From assembly GCA_020726505.1 (NCBI GenBank), contig JAHLEZ010000011.1, forward strand, positions 2,604,001 to 2,668,000: a DNA stretch of 64,000 bases, given 5' to 3'. The position numbers were made by a program, and so were the translations under genes. Below the pieces are notes generated by a model. That model did not search any database and was not told the DNA's origin. It was given only the letters and a program-made list of their open reading frames with translations. Each line of letters starts with the position of its first letter. Within the stretch, counting starts at the first letter, position 1. This document shows, one piece after another, positions 47,801 to 55,323 of the stretch. This DNA comes from Leptodontidium sp. MPI-SDFR-AT-0119 (taxonomy: Eukaryota > Ascomycota > Leotiomycetes > Helotiales > Leptodontidiaceae).

Positions 47801-50631
47801 ATCCTGGCTGGTTGATCAAGAACGACGCGTGCCTTTCATCTGCCATCAAATCACTCCACAGCGAGAGCATCTCCGAGGAGCTCAACCAATCTTTCGCCAT
47901 CCTCCGCTCCATAAACCTCAAACACGTTAAGACAAGCCAAGCAGCATCAGCTCTCTTCGCCGTTGCCCTTCCAATCCTCCAACAATATTCCTATACTCTT
48001 CGAGAAAGTGTCGCTCGATACGGACACCTCCACCGCGCGACCTGCAAGACATCCTATATCCTCGCCAAGACCTTCATGCAAATCGCCACCCAGGGCTTCT
48101 GTACGCCATCCGAAAAGTCTGCCGCTCAGGATGGGCAGACCGAGAAACTTGAAGGTGGAACCGGCCTTGGTGATGGCGAAGGCGCCGAGGATATCAGCAA
48201 AGACATTCAGGAGGATGAGAACCTGGATGAGTTGGCACAGGAACCTAATATTGAGAAAGGCGACATTGAGGATGAGCAGGATGCTGTTGATATGGCTGAT
48301 GGAGATATGGAAGGCGAAATGGGTGATGGTGAGGAGAAGGAGGAGGGCGAAGGCGAGGACGAAGAGAGTGGAGATGAGATGGATGAGGAGGCTGGAGATG
48401 TGGATGATCTGGATGCTGGGGCTGTGGATGAAAAGATGTGGGATGGAGCCGGTGAGGAGAATGACAAGGAGCAAGAAGGCGATGCTGCCAAAGGAGAGCA
48501 GAAGAAGGATGAGCAGGTCGCTGCGGATGAGAATGGAAAGGAGAATAAAGCCCAAGAAGGCGATGAGGGCGAAGCTGAAGACGAGGAAGAGGAGATGGAA
48601 GGTGCAGAGCAGGGAGAGGAGATCAAGCAGGATGAAGTTGACAAGCATGATCCTACTGCCCAAGAAGGCGACGCTCTTGATTTGCCTGAGGATATGGAGT
48701 TGGATGGGGAAGAGGGGAGCGAGAAGGGAAGTGAGGATGAGATAGGTGATCTTTCTGATGTTGAGGAGGATGATAGGGTGGGAGATGAGACCAAGAATGA
48801 TGGGAAGGAAGAGGAGGGTAGGGAAAATCCTGATGCGCAAGAAGAGCAGCAGATGGATGATGAGATGGACATCGTTGATTTGGATGAGGAGCCCAATGAT
48901 GAAGGAGAGAAGACTGAAGAGGCAGGAGAGAAAGTCGAAGAGGAGCCCGCCGAACAAGAACCCGAAGATCAAGAAGGCCTCCTCCAAGACCGAAACGACG
49001 ACGCCAATGCCGATGCAGACAATGCTGTTCCCAGTGACGTTCAAGGAGTTGGCGAAGACCAAGATGAAAATTCCCCAGACGACAAAACTGAATCTACAAG
49101 CAAAGCCCAACGAGAAGATGGCGGTAAAGGCGGCGATTCATCTGATCAGAAAGATGCAGCTGCAGAAGATGGCGAAAAGGGTCGACAAGCCAACGGCGAC
49201 GCGCCGCAAGACTCGCGCGACGAGACTGAAGATGCCGCTTCTGCCCAACCATTCAAGAAACTCGGTGACGCACTCGAGAGCTGGCATAGACAACAATCGA
49301 AGATCCACAATCCAGAAGAGCAGAAAGAACAAGGACAGGACGACCAGAAAATGGATGATCAGCAAGAGACTTCCGAGTTCCAGCACTTGCAGGATGAGAA
49401 CGCGGAAGCTGATGCGCAGGCTCTTGGTACGGCGACCGAGGAGCAAGCTAAGGCTTTGGATGAGAGTATGGCTGTTGATGAGGAGAGTAAGGAGTTGCCC
49501 GAACAGTTCCAGCCTGATGAAGTTGAGAACGACGATGTCGAGCATGATGGTATGGATGTCGAAGAGCCTTCTACGCCCAAAGAACAAGAACCTTCAGATG
49601 CATATGAAGGCCGTGCTGGAGCGATGATCAAGCAAGCCAACCCGGACCGCGACGAAGATCTCGACGCCAGAGCACAAATGCAAGATCTTGAGGAAGACGT
49701 CGAAGAGGTTGACAATCAACTCGAAAGCACCCATCTGGACGGCACACTGAACCCACAACTCGCTGCTGATGGCCGCGCACAATGGATGCACTACGAGTCG
49801 CTGACGCGCGACCTCTCCCTCTCACTGACCGAACAACTCCGTCTCATCCTCGCTCCAACCCTAGCGACCAAGATGCGCGGCGACTTCCGCACGGGGAAAC
49901 GTCTGAATATAAAGCGTATCATCCCATACATCGCATCGCAATACAAGCGCGACAAGATCTGGATGCGGCGATCCATCCCCTCGAAACGCAGCTATCAAAT
50001 CATGCTTGCAGTCGACGATAGTAAAAGCATGGGCGAGTCTGGATCTGGGGCTCTTGCTCTGGAGACATTAGTGATGGTCAGCAAGAGTTTGTCTATGCTT
50101 GAAGTAGGGCAGATCAGTGTTGTAGGCTTCGGTGAGAATGTGCATGTCGCGCACGATTTCGACATGCCGTTCAGCGCGGATGCTGGGCCGAACGTCCTCT
50201 CCCAATTCTCGTTCCAGCAGGATAGGACGGATGTCACGAAGCTAGTTAGAGAAAGCATCGAGCTTTTCCGCTCCGCTCGACAGAAAGCCAGTTCTTCTCC
50301 TGCAGACCTCTGGCAGATCCAACTCATCATCTCGGATGGCGTGTGTAACTCCAGTGAACACGATACAATTCGTCGACTCCTAAGGACGGCGCTCGAGGAG
50401 CGGATCATGATGGTCTTTGTCATTGTGGATGATGTCCGGAAGAAGGGCAAGGGAGAGAGTGTGCTGGATTTGAGGGAGGCGAGATTTGTGGATGGGAGGG
50501 TGGAGATGGGGAGGTATTTGGAGGGATTTCCGTTTAGGTACTTCCTTGTCGTGGGGGATGTTAGGGAGTTGCCTGGTGTGCTTGCGGGGGTGTTGAGAAG
50601 CTGGTTTGGGGAGGTGGTTGATGCCAGTTAA
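35869..50631 (+). CDS. MDN1: Midasin, AAA+ ATPase for 60S ribosome assembly
   Basis: Mdn1/Rea1 is the giant dynein-like ATPase that removes assembly factors from pre-60S particles in nucleolus and nucleoplasm. The frame is a single exon of 4,920 residues, close to yeast Rea1 (4,910). Six AAA Walker A motifs are seen: GLAGSGKT at 302, GETGIGKT at 639, GPTSSGKT at 1086, GETGCGKT at 1378, GSPGVGKT at 1760 and GPSGSGKT at 2070. A long linker (about 2300-4080) follows, then an Asp/Glu-rich stretch (about 4087-4617), then the C-terminal MIDAS/VWA domain with the metal motif DDSKS at 4716-4720 and ISDG further on. All parts expected of the family are present and no stop or splice site interrupts them. 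The acidic region gives a 387-codon open frame on the opposite strand, which I take as a shadow. Confidence 0.98.
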   Translation: MDIDQPNGENLGGMENGEMLEELPEEILEIIHLQNSPRFLDALAVAALKPELTLQLLTRYEDIFVDTSARWIGGQSGGEQNIGVIGAFARILPLAPHLSTFLGKYMENTSGPGHERQDARIQCLWDMGNGLNVLELQRILLATLRLLNFNSNAFSRTISGSNIQHYLKHADRGVRYLAVRIFCQLCSASETKLEAMVEEHVGKSEAVMGDLDGQLVDYGFLSLFEDKRLKDAAESFGRESKLVSPNLQGLSELIVQYTSTLLPRPNGPPSQPSTMVQTTTTSKNMETFAKSLLSSSPILLHGLAGSGKTSLVNDFARELGMDSNMVTLHLNEQTDAKMLIGMYTSGSKPGSFTWRAGVLTTAVREGRWVFIEDLDRAPNEVISVILPLIERGELLIPSRGETIKAGRGFRLLASIRTSLSVTGHENPPALHMLGARLWQRVPVHMPSQEEFTQIIDGTYPILHKFLPGIISVYERLYTLSQKPSFASRSRTSLGRPISPRDLLKWCRRLDGVLRASGSQTGDEPITDAIKYEMFLEATDCFAGSLQSDDTRKTVISAIAEEMHIDPQRVEHFLTSHIPRYQDGETELTIGRVRLQKRPANRVSKPSKKSRPFANTTHAKRLLEQVGVAVKMMEPVLLVGETGIGKTTAVQQLADSLGYKLTAVNLSQQSEVGDLLGGFKPVNIRSLAIPLKEEFDDLFAATGISATKNQKYLESLGKCVAKSQWSKASRLWREAPKMFDKIISELKKKEVANGRPVEQPTKRRKTESRLQSLLQLKPRWERFSQSLAQFDIQLSGGSKGFAFTFVEGNIVKAARNGDWVLLDEINLASPDTLESIADLLHHGSGGSPSILLSETGEIERVKAHPNFRIFGAMNPATDVGKRDLPMGLRSRFTEIYVESPDRNLDDLLGVIQAYLKGNTSNDEKAAHDVARLYLNTKRLADEKRLVDGANQVPHFSLRTLTRVLSYVVEIAPSYGLRRALYEGFAMGFLTLLDRESEKLLMPLIDHHLLSSHGNSRALLAQTPRRLDDGKLYKAFMNKEKDRQYWMLQGSETPQEQTHYIKTPSVERNMLNLVRATSTRRFPVLVQGPTSSGKTSMIEYLARYSGNKFVRINNHEHTDLQEYLGTYVSGSDGQLRFQEGLLVQALRQGHWIVLDELNLAPTDVLEALNRLLDDNRELLIPETQEIVRPHEHFMLFATQNPPGLYGGRKTLSRAFRNRFLELHFDDIPQDELQQILEYRSQKVAPSDCKRIVDVYKELSTLRQSSRLFEQKDSFATLRDLFRWALRDADNREQLAANGYMLLAERVRNPAERTAVKEIIEKVMKVKIDPTVLYGGDFSPEIKAYNETSNSQGVVWTQAMRRLYVLVAHALRNDEPVLLVGETGCGKTTVCQMLAEAFGKELHIVNAHQNTETGDLIGAQRPVRNRAVILEQLKQDLLTLLRGLGEAIADDVDVDVLMATYRSLPSPTTAQAPEELRQRIELNQGKAKALFEWSDGSLVQALKEGQFFLLDEISLADDSVLERLNSVLETQRTILLAEKGVDNSFVQAADGFQFFATMNPGGDYGKRELSPALRNRFTEIWVPSLSEHEDVFQIVEAKLIDSFKHLSKAMVHFAEWFGENYRSSSSTSISVRDVLAWVKFMNGSSSTDPYFAVLHGAAMVYIDTLGANPAALLAINPDNIVEERKKCLSQLSILLKHDINSIYFKPIDLVNGDTSLIMGDFSIPKQSDSDSDPGFAFNAPTTKLNAMRVIRALQVQKPILIEGSPGVGKTTLIAALARACNRPLTRINLSEQTDLMDLFGSDVPVEGAEAGHFAWRDAPFLQAMQNGEWVLLDEMNLASQSVLEGLNACLDHRGEVYISELDQTFKRHPNFSVFAAQNPHHQGGGRKGLPSSFVNRFTVVYADVFRNEDLQLICNHNFPAMPDETVNTIIAFVSRLEQDIVHRRQFGSQGGPWEFNLRDILRWLHLLGSSAPLLAAATPSDFLNLIFRQRFRTTKDRQEVDRIFAQVFCTNVPFRHFFHNATAAAYQVGLAYMERDVLIQRLSFPAIDPINRLPEIESVMICIQHNLPCILVGPSGSGKTTIIEHIAATSGKSLVVFPLNADIDTMDLVGGFEQVDPQRAANTFLSEMKEFINTKILFSLPAQVPSEALTLLELLSLPSQVTSSYFNSLAQNLLGLETTTSLSAFGTLATTCIEFASRPMAVENARFEWVDGVLVKALEQGSWLVLDNANLCSASVLDRLNSLLEPNGFLSINEHCGPDGEPKIVKPHPEFRIFLTMDARFGELSRAMRNRAIEIFVEPVSTEDVPEISVVVKPEASMRRFRNLAEALGLQGVDQEQARLLHAAALDNLSWSDMPLLERFVKEFCNTEARNVDFAALCEIYNEIYQGSANQQFRASIGGILGELATSNKLPMESFRDTQVIHPLQNSPLVPLFAQGSNSAHAYWLGAVFDLTIEISAATKAHMLQENSLEALKPSKMNRLQRSLVKGRVSSVTKDSTVNISEFLRNTLMALAAYLQSHTGPNDQWRVQQQAFKSLLRYWWNTFQLATSRVFEESTFQAHLAIGSDLLNRISAAVQSSSPPIAFFSQSLQTEFSSGFKLTTGLSMELLWRQLRPTVIPNRSVMRTLAQMEQLALRFDALRWKTTISVAELGHIMASLVKAYKLILTSDVDGLSLISTLDTEMENLEKSIGSEEDGVTPFFTTQFEALRQFRTLDALTSGSIGEAAVDVDVVILANHPTTSEMQFVSSTMNSKNLQAIDYLLGSSERLQPVTDTFSIDMLKKLNVVGDVDLKSLMLFETELPAMGQKLALSSATLSRDPVVDLNDVLSTLLFSVVSAHGSDVESSFLTLCQSLRSSVEPGVVDFSPSNASIGQDLLAPSTPIQLREVITKNFSAGAISIVASRSQPKLRLQFSSLAWVHFAIGCITLYVPDRAFDPDKRQQLERQRHSENRTDIQAKLAALRQFERLFSGQESNLRCQVLETELAELGDPPEILQEIYRPEISEMDQLQGEFGNLLKTVLNSDLESTVSKYFTDGDESGLQQIKLAQHNVAQIIRRLSDRFRAYNDLTAPVISMLRCLQIGLSMATLVSAAPSAKNESCLALSKMTPFLGGGPTAINEDIIASQPMEYLSLIAMTAATERLSSFGEESRQALFKGFHGCYDQWKKRLESDRLEAESSSGLYVFRGSAEDEEEDDQEQFNELFPAYDDESADKPKGVTPAQFVVRETAIGLAKVHSEIFLGSALPQESIMSSIRKISKRIGSLHEEAPFSERKITRALLPGTLLLLDDEIVTLNSSTALPATYNFYTSANLPETRKLVTLVQQIITRFRDLQAVDEIGHMQPLQDVLVSCHELLKFRHTEPLARIITKVEKVHTFMHEWQFGGWASRVNSVLSLYDELTATIVNWRRLELSTWAKLFEMESEKCDDDARSWFFLAYEVVVAVPLQISDSPEELRVYAQKLLKDLEAYFSSAIVGQFVQRLQLLKQLQQHLELLALDMPYLSIVRDALVNFIALYARYEKPIQENLKRGRVSLEKAMKDVLLLASWKDTNIVALRDSAKRSHHKLFKIVRKFRSLLGQPMEFVLKSGLPDEVTSPTTDDIKTSQTPTVDDAAVQLCASSVPVWSSKAKRFINVNKTVTMMAETAQLPAAAVECSLYLDSFLGNIISSTAELQKATPSLLTEDNKDEVKHLKSRKRKLFADTLKELRQMGIKYNLGANALAQQDSLSVVLANVEALDEMGVEGLEYYFHKAVDLAPRVRAAVHQHNEDLSSAEVARSTGFLEGLLQVLLAQRNSLASAVKGMNTIDANIQMVKGLWAPGTYTVKISNATSNHERVLRWLPNILVVAIELVTIHAKLGRIDSKDIVSVLASWHNRFIQFTRQWDELTTLPSGIVSTASLALQEEITDAAQQLNIETSDVTEQRPDLAFVVNQILPWTGITAAQVDSAAEEKTIEDLDQKLSTVCDTVLVAIEKYKKTAADLPTSTEDPGWLIKNDACLSSAIKSLHSESISEELNQSFAILRSINLKHVKTSQAASALFAVALPILQQYSYTLRESVARYGHLHRATCKTSYILAKTFMQIATQGFCTPSEKSAAQDGQTEKLEGGTGLGDGEGAEDISKDIQEDENLDELAQEPNIEKGDIEDEQDAVDMADGDMEGEMGDGEEKEEGEGEDEESGDEMDEEAGDVDDLDAGAVDEKMWDGAGEENDKEQEGDAAKGEQKKDEQVAADENGKENKAQEGDEGEAEDEEEEMEGAEQGEEIKQDEVDKHDPTAQEGDALDLPEDMELDGEEGSEKGSEDEIGDLSDVEEDDRVGDETKNDGKEEEGRENPDAQEEQQMDDEMDIVDLDEEPNDEGEKTEEAGEKVEEEPAEQEPEDQEGLLQDRNDDANADADNAVPSDVQGVGEDQDENSPDDKTESTSKAQREDGGKGGDSSDQKDAAAEDGEKGRQANGDAPQDSRDETEDAASAQPFKKLGDALESWHRQQSKIHNPEEQKEQGQDDQKMDDQQETSEFQHLQDENAEADAQALGTATEEQAKALDESMAVDEESKELPEQFQPDEVENDDVEHDGMDVEEPSTPKEQEPSDAYEGRAGAMIKQANPDRDEDLDARAQMQDLEEDVEEVDNQLESTHLDGTLNPQLAADGRAQWMHYESLTRDLSLSLTEQLRLILAPTLATKMRGDFRTGKRLNIKRIIPYIASQYKRDKIWMRRSIPSKRSYQIMLAVDDSKSMGESGSGALALETLVMVSKSLSMLEVGQISVVGFGENVHVAHDFDMPFSADAGPNVLSQFSFQQDRTDVTKLVRESIELFRSARQKASSSPADLWQIQLIISDGVCNSSEHDTIRRLLRTALEERIMMVFVIVDDVRKKGKGESVLDLREARFVDGRVEMGRYLEGFPFRYFLVVGDVRELPGVLAGVLRSWFGEVVDAS
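48130..49720 (+). repeat. Acidic low-complexity region inside MDN1
   Basis: About 530 codons are dominated by Asp and Glu, written with GAN triplets and interspersed Gly, Met, Lys and Gln. This is the known D/E-rich tether between the linker and the MIDAS domain of midasin. Its composition keeps several other frames open over more than 700 bp. Confidence 0.9.
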
Positions 50632-51219
50632 GTGGATGTAGAGTTTTTGCTGAAGTAGATAGATGGATGTGTGCATTATTTGGTGTTTGAGGGAGTTGGG
50701 ATTATAGTCTGGTTTTGATGTGCGTTATTGGCGTCTAGATTTGCATAACGAAAAAATTCAGAAGTCATTAATTAAAGTTACAATCTGTTAGAATCTAAAT
50801 GGTGAGTGGTACATGATATAACACCTTTTCATGGCAAGTGGGTTGGTAACCTTACATACCCGTCACTTTCTCCTTGGTTGTTTCTCTTGGGAACCGAAAA
50901 CTCTCGCTTAAATTTGAGTCGGTTTCCGGTGCTTTTGCGGCTAGTAAATAAACAATCAACGGCATGAAGACCGACTTCTAGGCCAAGAACCATGTACGAA
51001 TTAGATATTAGCCTCTTTAGATCCTCCGGGGTGCAAGGATATTTGCAAAGAACGTTGGCTGGCTTCGCCAAGGAGAGGCTCTTTAGCTGCATCCAAGCGA
51101 TTGGATGTCAAAATGGGCCAAAATTTGACAAGGCATGATAGGCTCGGTCGGTGGGCAGGAGAACAAGGCGAACCAACTATTTCTGTCACAGGCAACTGGT
51201 CAGGCTGAGGAGAACTCCT
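50632..51219. other. Spacer between MDN1 and the coiled-coil gene
   Basis: These 588 bases should contain the MDN1 3' untranslated region and the promoter of the next gene in the same direction. An open frame of the next gene extends upstream to 51151 but only from a GTG, so I place the start at the ATG at 51220. Nothing else is seen. Confidence 0.45.
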
Positions 51220-52614
51220 ATGGGTCGATTGAGCCGGTCTCAGTCAGTTGGGCTTCAGCGCGATTGTAGATTTAAGTGTCAAGTCAGCAACATCTTGAAG
51301 GAAACGCATCCGCAATTTGACAATCTGGACGATTCAAAAAGGGACATCGAGAGCCTCATGCCTAGAGATAGCCCTATGGGAGTCATCATTGGAGGCAGAT
51401 TCGAAATTGGATCACTCCTCCAGCGCGAAAATCATGCAGATGTATATTCTATCTTACCCCTCGTTGCAGAGGAACGGGATCATGAAGCACGAGTCTATGA
51501 TTTAGAGGTCGATTCGAAGAAATTGCGCCAGTATCGATTGAGGAACTTGAAGAGGCTCTCCGGACGGAAAGTCCTGGAAGTTCAATGGCAGAGACTCCTC
51601 GTTGTTGTCTACACAAAGTACATTCAACCACATGGAGACTCCGAACCTATGAAACGACAAGCCGTTTTTGATTTGTCAACTTCTAGCACATCTGAGGCTG
51701 TTGATGTTCGTGAACGGACACGAAAACCCAACCACAAGACCGAGCACAGAAGAGAGGCCGCGAGAATTAACCAACTCGAGAAACGAAGAGCCGATCGAAC
51801 CAAAGCCCGCTTAGCCGATGCTTCAAATTCAGCCACGGCGGATTCGAGAGGCAAAAACTTAACAACGGTCGCAAGTGAACAGGAAGTTGACGATCAGGAT
51901 GCAATGATTGTTCTTCTGCATCTGGCTTACAACGACCGACCCGAACTGCTTCAGGAGCTACCACCTTTTTCAAGGACTATTGTGGAAAGGTATCTTCAGC
52001 ATAAGTCTTTGGAATTCAATAACGACGAGGAGATGGAAATTTTCATGAAGGTCAAGCAGAAGGAGGTGATCTTCTTGGGCCACCAGGAGAAGAAGATCGT
52101 ATCAGTCATTCAACAGCGGCATGACGAATTTGGACAATTGTTACGCGACCAGATGAAGCTTCGGAAAGCCTCAAGAGAGTGGAACGAGATGCAGGAGGGT
52201 CCTATTGCCACAGCTCGTCGCCGTCTGAAAATGGCACGTCATGTGCAAGATCTGCTCCCGAAACTAGTCAGTGATGCAGATTCCGTCTTTCGTGAATTGA
52301 GAAAGAGATGCGCGTCGATTAAGAAAAAGAGAGAGGAGATAGATACCATCAGTGCTTTGATCACGCGCCGAGAATTGTTGGAGAGGAGGATTGCTGCTGA
52401 GGAGAAATCGTCACAGGGAGTTGTGCCTGCCTCTGCCACATACAATGATATTGTTTCTCGTGCGCACGCATCGATTGCAGAGCTTGAACTACTGGTCCGC
52501 GAAGTGTCGCCACTAGGTGCGTTGAACATGGTGACAGAAAAGGTTCGTCTTTTGGAGGAAGATTGTAGGTTGTTGCGTGTGAGGCCGAGGGAAGGGTCTT
52601 GGCCTGGGAAATAG
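51220..52614 (+). CDS. Hypothetical coiled-coil protein with a kinase N-lobe-like segment
   Basis: The frame is one exon of 464 codons. I do not recognise the family. Near residues 55-110 the segment GGRFEIGSLLQRENHADVYS, followed by a VYDLEVDSKKLRQYRLRNL-like stretch, has the rhythm of a protein-kinase glycine loop and first strands, but the lysine and all catalytic motifs of the C-lobe are missing. From about residue 190 onward the sequence is charged and helical with heptad-like spacing (for example NQLEKRRADRTKARLAD and RELLERRIAAEEK), suggesting long coiled coils. No signal peptide or membrane segment is visible. The ATG at 51220 is the first in frame; a later ATG at 51358 is possible and would start just before the kinase-like part. 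It is probably cytosolic or nuclear. Function unknown. Confidence 0.7.
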   Translation: MGRLSRSQSVGLQRDCRFKCQVSNILKETHPQFDNLDDSKRDIESLMPRDSPMGVIIGGRFEIGSLLQRENHADVYSILPLVAEERDHEARVYDLEVDSKKLRQYRLRNLKRLSGRKVLEVQWQRLLVVVYTKYIQPHGDSEPMKRQAVFDLSTSSTSEAVDVRERTRKPNHKTEHRREAARINQLEKRRADRTKARLADASNSATADSRGKNLTTVASEQEVDDQDAMIVLLHLAYNDRPELLQELPPFSRTIVERYLQHKSLEFNNDEEMEIFMKVKQKEVIFLGHQEKKIVSVIQQRHDEFGQLLRDQMKLRKASREWNEMQEGPIATARRRLKMARHVQDLLPKLVSDADSVFRELRKRCASIKKKREEIDTISALITRRELLERRIAAEEKSSQGVVPASATYNDIVSRAHASIAELELLVREVSPLGALNMVTEKVRLLEEDCRLLRVRPREGSWPGK

Positions 52615-53228
52615 ATTTTGGAACGCGCAAAGGGGTTACATGTTCCCCAAAAATTCCTGGGAAACAGTATACCTTTGTAATCGAGACAAAACTAGCAAGC
52701 CTGCCCACGTTGGCCTCTATTGAAAACCTGGGTCGCCCACTACAACGATTGTTCCTCACTTCAACTGTGACCTATCAAACAGTAAAACTGCGGTCAATTG
52801 TTCATCAATTGTGAGAACTATTGAAGTCTATCTAACGTATGAAGCCAGACCCCTCAGGGAATGACTTTGCCTGAGTGGACAACGACTTGTCCCAGGCATT
52901 GAGGAGTCGGTGGTCTGCGAGGCCTTGCTTGGCCTTAACGGCGGTCACGAAGTCATGTAATGATCCAAGATCATCTACCAGTACCCCAACTCAGATCTGA
53001 AGATCATCCAACAGTTCAACAAAGAAAGAGGGATACCGAGATATCAAAAGCAGCTTCAGGTATCCAAACAAAACAACCCGTCTAGCACAGTGATGCTGCA
53101 CAGAAGAGTCGTGAACTAGTGATCGCTGATCTCTGGAAGACACAAACGAAGATCGGTTTGACAAAAGTGTACAACACCACGTACAGAACATCCTCTAGCA
53201 TGTCTCCTCCTAATAGTATTCTCCTTGT
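52615..53228. other. Spacer between convergent genes
   Basis: These 614 bases lie between the ends of the coiled-coil gene and the zinc-finger gene and should hold the two 3' untranslated regions. No gene or repeat is visible. Confidence 0.45.
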
Positions 53229-54112
53229 TCATATGTCTTTCGTTTTCTCGAGCGTCGTAGTGTTCGAAGTAGGTTCCGAAAACATCAAAGCCGGCGCCTG
53301 TGAAGCTGCATCCGCAGAAGTGCTCGCCATCTTACTTTTGTTGCGGGGTCTGCCTGGCTTGCCTCTATCGCATGGTTCGAAGTGTATTTCGAAGACTTGG
53401 AAGTCGAAATGTTGGAAGCCACATCCACAAGTGTAAGGAGTGTGTGGCTTGAGTTTGCAGCGCTTCCAATGGTTTCGGAATGGATCTTTGCGATGGAATG
53501 ACTTTTTGCACCGACAAATGAATGGCGGCTGGCCCGTCTGATGTGCATTTGTGGTTTCGAGGTGTCTCTCCAAGCTTCTGTATGTCTTGAATGTTCGAGT
53601 CTTGAGCTTTTGAGAACATTCAAGTCTTCCGCATGAAATGCCCCCCAAATTTGCGTGCCGTGATTGTATGTGTGCTCTGTAAAACAGAGCAGTCAGATGT
53701 TGCTCGCTTTGAAATACCAAGTATTTGGGAAAGACTTACACGAGTTCTTTCGGAGTTGGAACATGTTCGTGGCAGAACCCGCAGTCAAGATAACTATCAC
53801 CGGCTTGAGGGGTGACTTTTTCTAACGGAGATGCGGCTTCGACCAGCTGATGGTCTGTCGAATTTGACGATTCGGGAGAGGAGAAAGGTGTAGAACAAAG
53901 TGGTTTGATATCAGGAGATAACGACGGTGGAGGTGAGTCAAGAACATTCTGGTGCTCAAGAGTAACATCTCGGTAGGTCGTAGCTGGCGAGTCGTAAAGT
54001 AAACTTTTCTCGCTCAAACTACCAACTAGGGGAGATGTCTCGCCTCGAGTCCTTGAAAGTCCCGAATTGTAAGGATCATTATAGTAACCTAATTGAACGT
54101 GCCAATGAATAT
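53229..54112 (-). CDS. C2H2 zinc-finger protein, 5' end unresolved
   Basis: The last two exons are clear: one ending at 53740 and the next 53676-53229, with a 63-bp intron (GTAAGT...ACAG) that splits the first zinc finger. Joined, that finger reads CGFCHEHVPTPKEL, then VAHIQSRH (CX2C and HX4H). Downstream are further Cys/His pairs (RSLERHLETTNAH, FICRCKKSFHRKDPFRNHW, CGCGFQHFDFQVFEIHFEPC) and a C-terminus with a basic RPRNKSK motif. The N-terminal part is rich in Ser and Pro. No ATG is in frame in the upstream exon, which stays open to a TAG near 54200, so at least one more 5' exon exists. A possible acceptor (CTTGCAG) ends at 54113. It is probably a nuclear DNA- or RNA-binding protein. Its target is unknown. 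Confidence 0.7.
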
Positions 54113-55323
54113 CTGCAAGGAAATCGTCCCCGTCTAGTATTATGTGGTGATCATTGTGGTTCTCTTGAATGTTGTGAGCGCCGAATGCTCGGCGCTACAA
54201 CACTAGAGTGGTGTTTGTCGAAGGGGAGGAGACGGTTTTGAGTATGCCGTCGATGCCGAAAAGGCTAAGGGTTCGTCGTCGTCTACGACAGTGGCATCAT
54301 CGTCAGCATCTCTAGAGTGCAACAGACAAGCAGAAGTCCTATCGCCAGCAAAGCACTCACGCCACAGGTTGATATTGGGACTTACAAAGGCGTGTTAGCC
54401 GGTCGTTGGGTTTGGAATGTTTTCACTGCAACCTAGGATCTGTGTCGCATCGTGGCCCACAAAGGGTGTCGAGCTCACTGTCCCGAGACGATTGTCGAGA
54501 AAGGACAAAAACCACGATGGCAGATATGACCAAAGGTTTGCTTTGGACCAAAATTATGACTAAGCCCAATGACCAAAGAGGAGGCTGTCCTGACGCTCTT
54601 GAGCCGGGCGTAGGGGGGGAGGGGGGAGTTTGGGCAATTTTCTGATTTGACAGCCAGCCCCTGCGCTGCATTGCACTACACTGCATGAGGCTTTACCTCA
54701 ATCGAATTCTCCTTTTGAGACAAATCCGGCTGGAGGGGGAGATTCATTGGTCCAGGAAATTGGCCAAATCCTCAAAATGTCGTTTTGAGACGTGAGGCTG
54801 TGTGGCATTACGGCAATGTAGGTCAAAAGTAAAGATTTCAAGAGTCTGTGATCATTACCCTGCCTGAAGATTGCAAGCTAATTCCAAGGCCGATCATCTA
54901 AGTGGATATCCAAAGAAACCCTTGTAGGGCCTGCTTCCCAAGTCTCTGGGACTCGCGAGCATACAGAGCATATGTCCTTTCCTATCCAATATGAAAAATG
55001 GCCAAAATCACCACAGAGCAATCCATAGGCAGAGTTGACACAGATATGGCAACCAAAGTCCAATTTGTACCCGGTTCAAGCCTTAACAGGCTATGTATGG
55101 ATTCGAGAGAAACTGTGGGCATGACTGATAACTTAACTGCTTCAAGTCGACCCGTTTCACTTCCGTAGCTATATAGAACGAATAATACTCCTTCATAAAA
55201 TATTGACCACAACATTTAAGACTTCCACTGCGTCCGTAACAATCCAATTTTTCTAGTTGGAGTTCGCTCTGCATTCTTGCCAAGTGCGCAGCTACCTCCG
55301 CTTTCCAGTACTACTCTGCGAAG
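54113..55323. other. Region upstream of the zinc-finger gene
   Basis: This should contain the missing first exon or exons and the promoter of the minus-strand zinc-finger gene, and the promoter of the plus-strand orphan gene. A strong hairpin lies at 54170-54202. An Asp-rich minus-strand open stretch near 54240-54340 could be an exon, but no ATG and donor fit it convincingly. A G-rich run occurs at about 54609-54627. Confidence 0.4.
54170..54202. repeat. Strong inverted repeat (14-bp stem, 4-nt loop)
   Basis: TGTTGT-G-AGCGCCGA, loop ATGC, TCGGCGCT-ACAACA. The eight inner pairs and six outer pairs are perfect, with a single bulged G. It is GC-rich at the core, unlike its surroundings. It is placed upstream of the known exons of the zinc-finger gene, so it could form in its leader RNA. 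Confidence 0.85.

Noticed and set aside
47947..49110. 387-codon hydrophobic open frame on the minus strand
   Set aside because: It is the reverse reading of the Asp/Glu-rich part of MDN1. GAN codons read backwards give Leu, Ile and Phe codons, so the apparent membrane protein is a composition artefact.
51151..51219. Extended N-terminus of the coiled-coil protein
   Set aside because: The extension begins with GTG, not ATG. The first in-frame ATG is at 51220.
54240..54340. Asp-rich minus-strand stretch as the first exon of the zinc-finger gene
   Set aside because: No in-frame ATG and no donor of the needed phase could be found, so I left the 5' end open.
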